Assembly (NCBI RefSeq): GCF_042684505.1
Contig: NZ_JBHULT010000008.1
Span: 1 to 64,000 of the forward strand
Direction of reading: 5' to 3'
Source: Salinimicrobium flavum
GTDB lineage: Bacteria > Bacteroidota > Bacteroidia > Flavobacteriales > Flavobacteriaceae
DNA length: 64,000 nucleotides
The notes beneath the pieces are model-generated. The model worked only from the letters and a program-made list of their open reading frames with translations, did not search any database and had not been told where the DNA came from. A program made the position numbers and the translations under genes. This document shows positions 57,882-64,000 of this stretch, piece by piece (positions within the stretch are counted from its first letter, which is position 1; each line of letters begins with the position of its first letter).

Positions 57882-58622
57882 ATGAAGTTATACGCTGAAA
57901 GTCTTGTAAAATCCTACAAAGGAAGAGAAGTTGTAAAAGGAATTTCCCTGGAAGTGAACCAGGGAGAGATCGTGGGACTATTGGGTCCTAACGGGGCCGG
58001 AAAGACTACCTCTTTCTATATGATCGTGGGATTGATCAAACCTAATGGCGGAAGGATCTTTCTGGACAGGGAGAACATCACAAAATTCCCCATGTACAAA
58101 CGGGCCCAATACGGGATAGGTTACCTGGCGCAGGAAGCTTCTGTTTTCCGGAAGCTAAGCATCGAAGATAACATCATGAGCGTACTGGAATTGACAAAAC
58201 TTTCAAAGAAAGAACGGGTAATGAAGATGGAATCCCTCATTGAGGAATTTGGATTGGGGCATATCAGGAAAAACCGCGGAGACCTTTTGAGTGGTGGGGA
58301 ACGCCGTCGAACCGAGATCGCCCGTGCCCTGGCTACAGATCCTAATTTTATCCTGCTTGATGAACCTTTCGCGGGTGTCGACCCTGTTGCGGTAGAAGAT
58401 ATTCAGCGTATCGTGGCACAGCTAAAGGACAAGAACATTGGGATTCTCATAACAGATCACAACGTACAGGAAACCCTGGCGATTACAGACCGTACTTATC
58501 TAATGTTCGAGGGTCGCATCCTTAAAGCCGGAATTCCTGAAGAACTCGCCGAAGACGAAATGGTAAGAAAGGTGTACCTGGGACAGAATTTCGAACTTCG
58601 TAAGAAAAAGCTTTTTAATTAG
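57882..58622 (+). CDS. lptB: LPS export ABC transporter ATP-binding protein LptB
   Basis: 246 residues, one ABC ATPase domain: Walker A GPNGAGKTTSFYMIVGL, signature LSGGERRRTEIARALA, Walker B FILLDEPFAGVDPVAVEDI, H-loop ITDHNVQETL. The LPS-family hallmark AQYGIGYLAQEASVFRKLSIEDNI is present. It powers LPS extraction with the LptF/LptG-type permease encoded at 11228. Confidence 0.95.
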   Translation: MKLYAESLVKSYKGREVVKGISLEVNQGEIVGLLGPNGAGKTTSFYMIVGLIKPNGGRIFLDRENITKFPMYKRAQYGIGYLAQEASVFRKLSIEDNIMSVLELTKLSKKERVMKMESLIEEFGLGHIRKNRGDLLSGGERRRTEIARALATDPNFILLDEPFAGVDPVAVEDIQRIVAQLKDKNIGILITDHNVQETLAITDRTYLMFEGRILKAGIPEELAEDEMVRKVYLGQNFELRKKKLFN

Positions 58623-58705
58623 ATTTTCCCGGCCACCAATAACTTTCCGTTTGGTTTTGTTTAGACACAGGTAGAAGTTAAAATAATTTTCAGCTCTCCG
58701 GGAAG

Positions 58706-60298
58706 CTATATTTTCCTGCTGCGTTTCCATTTTACCATTGCAAAAAGAAAGATGAAAAGTGCAAGGAATTGGGAGATCCTAGCAATATAATCGCCGTGCC
58801 GGGTGTAAAAGGTGATCTTGTCATTAAGGCTAACCTTTCCACGCAGAGCACCCTGTTCCTCGTATCCTAAGGAAGCCGTAATCTCCCCTTTTTCATTGAT
58901 AAAGGCAGAGATCCCTGTGTTGGCGCTGCGGGCAATAGCACGACGGTTCTCAATAGCACGTAACCGGGCATAACTAAGATGTTGTTTATGTCCCTGGGTT
59001 TCCCCCCACCATGCGTCATTGGTGATGATGGCAAGAAAATTTGCCCCGTTGTTGACATAGCCCGTCACAAAATCTCCGTAAACAGATTCATAGCAAATGA
59101 TAGGTCCTACCCCTTCAGAACCTCTGACGTCAAAAACGCCCCGCTCCTCTTGAGTGGTTTTCATGGCTACCGTACCTCCCAGATCGATCATGACATCTCC
59201 CACTACCGGCCGCAAGACTTCCTGATAAGGAAAATTTTCCACCCCTACCACCAGTTTGGATTTATGGTAAAAGCGCACAGAGTCATTGGCGCTTATCATA
59301 AAAGCCGAGTTATAGTCATCATACCAGTCTCCTGGCTGGATCTGGTTACTTTGACCGGTTACCCGCGAAGGATCACTGAAGCGGTCATACATGGAGATCC
59401 CGCTGAGGAAGTCAATTTGAGGATGCCTGCGCACGATTTCCCGGCTAAAGAAGTTAGCTTCAGATTCCTCAAACCTGCTCAACACAGTCCCGTCTGCAAA
59501 CACAGTTTCAGGGGCAATGACAATTTGGGTTTCAGGGGTGATATTCTCTTCGGCCAGTTTGGTGAGCAGTTCCCCTATCCGGGTATCATTGGTATTGTAT
59601 TTTTCGGTGTAGGGATTCACATTCGGCTGGAGCACAACAGCTTCAAGACTCTGCGGACTCTCCTCATAATTTGCCAGGATGATATAGGAAATAATTATGG
59701 GCAGCAGGATAAGGAGTCCGGTTTTCAGCATTCCGCGAAAAATAATGGCTTTATCCCGGTGCTGCCGGTAAAGCAATATCATTTTCAGGATCCCAAAATT
59801 CGCGAGCAATACCCAAAGCGTTCCGCCGAAGGTTCCCGTGTATTCATACCACTGTATCCATTGGGTATGTTCAGAAAAAACATTTCCCAGGTTAAGCCAG
59901 GGCCAGGAAAATTCCCAGTTGAGGTGCAGGTATTCAAAAGCGATCCAGATGGAGATAAAAAAAGAAGCAGCAGCCTTAAAATTTACCCTTTTCGCTACTA
60001 TATGAAAAATAAGGAAAACCACCGCCATGAGCAGTGAGTTGACCGTTATTGCGAATATTCCTCCAAATGGAGTTGAGAAATAGAGCCAGTAGGTGGTAAT
60101 GAGGTTCCAGAGAAAAAAACTGAGGTACGACAAGCCGAAGATCTTCCATTTTTTCCACCTGCTCCCAGACGTTCGGACCGAAAATTCTGCCAGCAACAGG
60201 GGAACAAAAGCGAAGAAAAGCACCAGCGGGACTCCATAAGTAGGCCAGCTCATCGCCAATAGGATACCTGAAAGTAATGCGTAAGAGAAATTTTTCAT
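58706..60298 (-). CDS. lnt: Apolipoprotein N-acyltransferase
   Basis: Adds the third acyl chain to lipoproteins at the periplasmic face. 530 residues: about seven to eight membrane helices in 1-200 and one at the C-terminus around 505-525. The nitrilase-like catalytic domain about 215-490 has the Glu-Lys-Cys triad in QIVIAPETVF, YHKSKLVVGVENFP and IICYESVYGD. The N-terminal topology fits. A -7 box (TAAATTTG, 60322-60315) is 16 nt upstream of the ATG. Confidence 0.94.
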   Translation of the reverse strand: MKNFSYALLSGILLAMSWPTYGVPLVLFFAFVPLLLAEFSVRTSGSRWKKWKIFGLSYLSFFLWNLITTYWLYFSTPFGGIFAITVNSLLMAVVFLIFHIVAKRVNFKAAASFFISIWIAFEYLHLNWEFSWPWLNLGNVFSEHTQWIQWYEYTGTFGGTLWVLLANFGILKMILLYRQHRDKAIIFRGMLKTGLLILLPIIISYIILANYEESPQSLEAVVLQPNVNPYTEKYNTNDTRIGELLTKLAEENITPETQIVIAPETVFADGTVLSRFEESEANFFSREIVRRHPQIDFLSGISMYDRFSDPSRVTGQSNQIQPGDWYDDYNSAFMISANDSVRFYHKSKLVVGVENFPYQEVLRPVVGDVMIDLGGTVAMKTTQEERGVFDVRGSEGVGPIICYESVYGDFVTGYVNNGANFLAIITNDAWWGETQGHKQHLSYARLRAIENRRAIARSANTGISAFINEKGEITASLGYEEQGALRGKVSLNDKITFYTRHGDYIARISQFLALFIFLFAMVKWKRSRKI

Positions 60299-60593
60299 TG
60301 GGACCTTTGATGGCCAAATTTACAAATAATAAAAACTTTATTTATTAAAAAGCCTGCGGCTCCTTGATTATGGTTTGCTCAAGGTTCCAAATTTATTTTT
60401 GTGCTTAAATCCAGACATTTGTTGGTCTTTTTTCCTGCGGAAATCTGAGAGCTCTGCGGGAAAAAATTTCAACCTTGATCTTTCAGTGCTCTTAATTGAA
60501 AACTTCGTGATGTGTGAGATTAAGTAAGAGAGCCAAAAATGGAAAAAATACACCTTGCGGAAGTTTTTACTATTTTTACCCAAAACCAACCAT

Positions 60594-61358
60594 ATGAGCT
60601 TCGCCAGGCATATTCCCAACAGCATCACTTTACTTAATCTTCTCTGCGGAAGTATCGCTACCATTTTTGCGGTGCAGGGAAACCTGGTCATGGCAGCGAT
60701 CTTTGTCGCCCTGGGGATCTTCTTTGATTTTTTTGACGGACTCGCAGCAAGGATGCTTAATGTCAAAAGTGAGCTCGGGTTGCAGCTGGATTCCCTTGCT
60801 GATATGGTGACAAGCGGGGTGGTTCCCGGCATCATTATGTTCCAGCTCTTTCTGAAAGCACTACCCGGAGATCAGACTACCAATAGAGACTGGACCTCGG
60901 GACAGGACCTGCTGGAATGGAATTTTCCGGTTTTGGCGCTAATTGGCCTGCTGGTGACCCTGGCTTCGGGATACCGGCTTGCGAAGTTCAATATTGATGA
61001 CCGTCAAACCGATTCCTTCATCGGACTCCCTACCCCTGCAAATGCTTTGCTGATCATAAGTCTGCCGTTGATCCTGATATTTCAGCCGCAGCCGTTCCTG
61101 GTAGATATCATTTTGAACCCATGGTTCCTTACCGCACTTACACTTTTTAGCTGCTTTATGCTGAACGCTGAAGTTCCCCTCTTCGCGCTCAAGTTTAGTA
61201 CCTGGTCTTTTGCGGATAACAAACTGAGATATTTCTTTTTGTTGTTCTGTGTCCTCCTGCTGGTCTTCCTGCAGTTTGCCGCCATCCCGCTGATCATCTT
61301 TAGTTATGTGATCCTTTCCCTGCTCTCTAACAAAAGAAAAACCGAAGTTCAGGCCTAA
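60594..61358 (+). CDS. pssA: CDP-diacylglycerol--serine O-phosphatidyltransferase
   Basis: 254 residues from ATG 60594; the frame continues 13 codons upstream. CDP-alcohol transferase signature DG-xx-AR-x8-G-xxx-D-xxx-D: FFDGLAARMLNVKSELGLQLDSLAD. Six to seven membrane helices. Makes phosphatidylserine, the precursor of phosphatidylethanolamine. No psd gene is next to it. Confidence 0.93.
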   Translation: MSFARHIPNSITLLNLLCGSIATIFAVQGNLVMAAIFVALGIFFDFFDGLAARMLNVKSELGLQLDSLADMVTSGVVPGIIMFQLFLKALPGDQTTNRDWTSGQDLLEWNFPVLALIGLLVTLASGYRLAKFNIDDRQTDSFIGLPTPANALLIISLPLILIFQPQPFLVDIILNPWFLTALTLFSCFMLNAEVPLFALKFSTWSFADNKLRYFFLLFCVLLLVFLQFAAIPLIIFSYVILSLLSNKRKTEVQA

Positions 61359-61527
61359 TTAAGGATCAATTTCCATCGCAAATGTTGGAAAGCGAGCCAA
61401 ATAAATATCAGCAGAAAATCAGCTTTCCAAATAAGCTTCACGACCGTTACAAAACATTTGGGCCCTCTGCGTGAAATAAAGTTGATTAAAAAAATTGATC
61501 ATTGTTTATTGATAATTGAACATTGCA
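61359..61527. other. Intergenic, nothing recognisable
   Basis: 169 nt between convergent pssA and the sugar transferase. I see no clear hairpin with a T-run on either strand. Confidence 0.5.
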
Positions 61528-63009
61528 TTACTGTCCCCTGAAGAAAATAACCGTACTCATGGTTTTTGTAAGGATAGTAATATCGAGGAAGACATTCCTG
61601 TGTTTGATGTAGTAGAGGTCGTACTGCAGCTTTTCAAGACTGTCGGCGTGGCTGTTGGCATAATCTGTCATTACCTGCGCCCAGCCTGTGAGACCCGGTT
61701 TGATGAAGTGACGGGTATCGTAAAAGGGAATCATTTCAGAGAGTTCTTTCACGAAAATGGGACGTTCCGGCCGCGGACCGATCAGGCTCATTTCCCCTTT
61801 CAGGATATTATAGAACTGCGGAAATTCATCCAGTCTGGATCTTCGAAGGAACTTTCCGAAGCGGGTGATGCGCACATCGTTCTTCTGTGCCCATTGAGCC
61901 CCGTTAGGCTCAGCATCATCTTTCATCGTGCGGAACTTAATGATCTGAAATGACCTTCCGTTCTTGCCCACACGTTCCTGTTTATAGAACAGGCGGCCTT
62001 TATTGGCGATCAAATTTCCGAAGAAAATAAACGGAATAAGTAAAGCCCCCAGAAAAAGACCCGGGATAGAAATTAGAATATCAAATACCCGATGAAAGAA
62101 CAGGTAGAACTTGTTTTCGTTACTCCGGCTTAAAGGGAAAAACTTGTAAAAATTACGTTCGATGTGCTGAACTGGTATTCGGTGGGTCTTTTCCTCATAC
62201 ACCTGGTTATAGTCCCTCACAGGAAAACCACGCTTCACCAGGGCCATAATGTCTTCATAAAGAGGGGTGCCCGGGCCTGAGATGCTCCCACCCGAGATCA
62301 GGACCTCATCCACCCCGTTCCTCTTCAGCGTATCCTCAAGGTCTTCTGAAGGGTACTGGGAAAGACTGATGGTTTCATTGGATAAACTGAGGCCACCGCA
62401 TTTGATGTAACCTATAATGTTATAATTAGGATCAGATTTCTCCAGTTGTGAGGCAATGATATCCACATCAAGGGGCTCCCCTATGATCAGGACTCGCCTG
62501 TAGAACCTGGGGGAGGAAATAAGGGTTATGTATGCAAACCGCCATAATAACATCGTAAAGACGATGGCGAGGTAGAAGTAAATGATCTGCACCCTGTTTT
62601 CTGGAAGGACAGGCGTAAGGACCGGGGTAAGCAGAAAGAAGAGTACGGTCACAGAGGAAGCGAGCACAACATTTTTAAGTACCGTGTAATATTCACTTGC
62701 CTTTTGCAGGTCATACAGTTCAAATATGCTGGAGAAAAGGCTGAGATAAGCGGCCAGTACCAGGCTCCAGCGCCAGGAATGATCATTTATACTGAAATAT
62801 TCAAGCTGGAAGAGGATTCCCACCACATAAAGTGCGAACAGCACCCATACCACGTCAAAGATGCGCAGGAGCACCTTGCGCTCAGAGATCGCAAATTGTA
62901 AGGTAGACTTGGGGGACATGCTAACGCTTTTACGGCGTAAAGATAATGAAGAGTTTAAAGCCGACAGGTTAAAGTCGGTGTTTTTTGAAAGTAACTCTGA
63001 TTGTTCCAT
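61528..63009 (-). CDS. Polyprenyl-phosphate sugar (hexose-1-phosphate) transferase
   Basis: 493 residues of the WbaP/WcaJ/CpsE type. Four membrane helices in about 45-170, then a Rossmann-like CoA-binding-type domain about 175-290 (RVLIIGEPLDVDIIASQL), a membrane re-entrant segment and the bacterial sugar transferase domain about 300-493. The signature FRTMKDDAEPN..RITRFGKFLRRSRLDEFPQFYNILKGEMSLIGPRPERP is present. It starts exopolysaccharide or O-antigen repeat units by loading the first sugar onto undecaprenyl phosphate. A glycosyltransferase gene lies upstream, suggesting a polysaccharide cluster beyond the right edge. Confidence 0.93.
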   Translation of the reverse strand: MEQSELLSKNTDFNLSALNSSLSLRRKSVSMSPKSTLQFAISERKVLLRIFDVVWVLFALYVVGILFQLEYFSINDHSWRWSLVLAAYLSLFSSIFELYDLQKASEYYTVLKNVVLASSVTVLFFLLTPVLTPVLPENRVQIIYFYLAIVFTMLLWRFAYITLISSPRFYRRVLIIGEPLDVDIIASQLEKSDPNYNIIGYIKCGGLSLSNETISLSQYPSEDLEDTLKRNGVDEVLISGGSISGPGTPLYEDIMALVKRGFPVRDYNQVYEEKTHRIPVQHIERNFYKFFPLSRSNENKFYLFFHRVFDILISIPGLFLGALLIPFIFFGNLIANKGRLFYKQERVGKNGRSFQIIKFRTMKDDAEPNGAQWAQKNDVRITRFGKFLRRSRLDEFPQFYNILKGEMSLIGPRPERPIFVKELSEMIPFYDTRHFIKPGLTGWAQVMTDYANSHADSLEKLQYDLYYIKHRNVFLDITILTKTMSTVIFFRGQ

Positions 63010-63672
63010 AAGCTCCCGGTTTCTGCAGCAGCAGATACTATTTGGTTAAATTAATTTTTCAAAATAGCCTGACTTTGGGAGGAGCAGTCAAAAGGCTTTT
63101 TCAGGAAGAAAAGATCCTCCTTTGAAGTTCCCTCTGTTCAATGGAAAAGAAGGAAAAATTTTGTTATTGGTTATAGGGGAGAAAATATAATATGAAGTTA
63201 AAGTAGTAATTTACAGATAAGTATGAAAATTTTTTGAAGATTTTTTTGCCCTGCCTCAAATCTTTTCCTCTCCCCGATCTTCTCCAAAGGTGAGGGAGTT
63301 TATTGGATCTTGGTCCCCGTCATTGATTGCAAATCCGCGCCAGCGGAGGGTAACGAAGTGATGGAGTAACGGAGTGATGAAGTGACGGAATGACGAAGTA
63401 ACAATTATCGAATTAGCCATTCACTATTCACGAATTAACGGCCCTCCAATTAACAAATCAGGCTTTAATCTTGTCCCGCCTTCATAATTCCTTCAATCAC
63501 CCTCATCCTCTCCCAGGGAAAGGGAGCTATTGGCCTCCCCGTCACGGATTGCAAATTTTCACCAGCGGCAGAGATTCAAAAAATTCCGGATTTACCTTAA
63601 AGTCTTGATTCTTGTCTCTTGATTCTTGTTTCTTTTATAACTCATAAATGTTCCCGTACTTCATATTCCGGT
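63010..63672. repeat. Intergenic repeats, no gene
   Basis: 660 bp. Two related blocks (about 63289-63350 and 63515-63575) share GGGAG.TATTGG, CCCCGTCA.(T/G)GATTGCAAAT and CCAGCGG motifs. Between them runs a degenerate GTGATGGAGTAACGGAGTGATGA-like tandem stretch (about 63350-63400), related in style to the heptamer arrays but with longer units. Confidence 0.5.
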
Positions 63673-64000
63673 TTACTTGCTCAGTAATTCCTTCCAGGAT
63701 TTTTTTACCCTCTCCCAATCAAAAGCCTCCACTTTCTTTCTCGCTGCAATGGTTCTTTCATGGGCACGGTCAGGATCCTGAAGGAGGTTTTTTAAGGCAG
63801 AAACCATTCGTTCGGGGTCATCGGGGTTGACGAGAATTCCATCTATGTCGGCAGAAATGAGGTATGGGAGTCCGCCGACGTTAGTAGAGACCACGGGCAG
63901 ACCTAAAGCCATAGCTTCGATGACGCTTACGGGAGAGTTGTCAATATTGGTGGTATTGAGGAAGATATCATAGCTTTCAGAAAGAGCCATCCATTCTTCT
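63673..64000 (-). CDS. Glycosyltransferase family 4, C-terminal part (cut by the window edge)
   Basis: The 3' end of the gene, about 109 residues, continuing past 64000. It shows the GT4 C-terminal Rossmann half with the donor-binding motif NSPVSVIEAMALGLPVVSTNVGGLPYLISADIDGILV (the E..A.A.G.PV pattern), ending WERVKKSWKELLSK. Sugar unknown. It is read in the same direction as the sugar-transferase gene and probably belongs to the same polysaccharide locus. Confidence 0.9.
   Translation of the reverse strand, partial: EEWMALSESYDIFLNTTNIDNSPVSVIEAMALGLPVVSTNVGGLPYLISADIDGILVNPDDPERMVSALKNLLQDPDRAHERTIAARKKVEAFDWERVKKSWKELLSK

Overview
The window is a piece of a Flavobacteriaceae (Bacteroidota) chromosome. 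The evidence is: promoters of the TTG / TAnnTTTG type, including three in tandem ahead of the 16S gene; little sign of Shine-Dalgarno sites; lipoprotein signals ending in Ser-Cys or Gly-Cys; a TonB-dependent receptor with a carboxypeptidase-regulatory-like N-terminal domain; a split transketolase; a leucine-dehydrogenase-type enzyme; a PUR-family DNA/RNA-binding protein; and a cyclophilin-FKBP fusion. Base composition looks even and I see no clear prophage or large island. The genus cannot be fixed from the sequence; a marine lineage near Gramella/Salegentibacter would fit.

Layout. 1-1040: 5' end of a leftward rRNA operon with its promoters. 1057-4306: rightward thrS-infC-rpmI-rplT translation operon. 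4591-13436: leftward genes (yjbQ, an AI-2E-family permease, a conserved exported protein, dnaB, accA, an EamA exporter, an LptF/G permease, tgt). 13597-18717: split transketolase, an OmpA-like beta-barrel, an FKBP lipoprotein, an S4 protein, a phosphoribosyltransferase and shikimate kinase. 18852-19818: a 264-bp unit carrying tRNA-Lys present three times in tandem, then tRNA-Leu. 20010-20554: an orphan ORF followed by a strongly structured RNA and a terminator. 20577-27673: an S24 repressor, aconitase, then a MoxR/SurA-type operon. 27818-33604: a small conserved gene, Skp, guaB, and a porin / FMN-binding / membrane-protein cluster. 33875-45627: pyrD, pepT, yajC, nusB, leucine dehydrogenase, an ABC exporter, PUR and an M14 peptidase. 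45884-52000: a TonB receptor with a Cys-rich partner, csaA, an Mpo1-like protein, two thiol proteins and the fused immunophilin. 52318-53260: a GIY-YIG nuclease gene embedded in an array of palindromic repeats. 53325-63009: recQ, kpsF, tatC, lptB, lnt, pssA and a sugar transferase. The right edge cuts a glycosyltransferase.

Most genes are housekeeping: translation, replication, acetyl-CoA carboxylation, envelope assembly (Skp, two SurA-type proteins, LptB, LptF/G, Lnt, YajC, TatC), purine and pyrimidine synthesis, and central carbon metabolism. Five coding starts are probably not ATG: infC ATA; lptF, the 27673 lipoprotein and kpsF TTG; lysE GTG.

The most unusual material is non-coding: (i) heptamer tandem arrays that begin at or just after stop codons and carry a stop codon in every unit, so all frames are closed; (ii) the GIY-YIG gene set between halves of a dispersed 75-84-bp palindromic repeat; (iii) a three-way-junction RNA with a G6 loop at 20438-20523; (iv) triplicated tRNA-Lys units. 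Two enzymes, Tgt and RecQ, have lost the cysteines of their canonical zinc sites.
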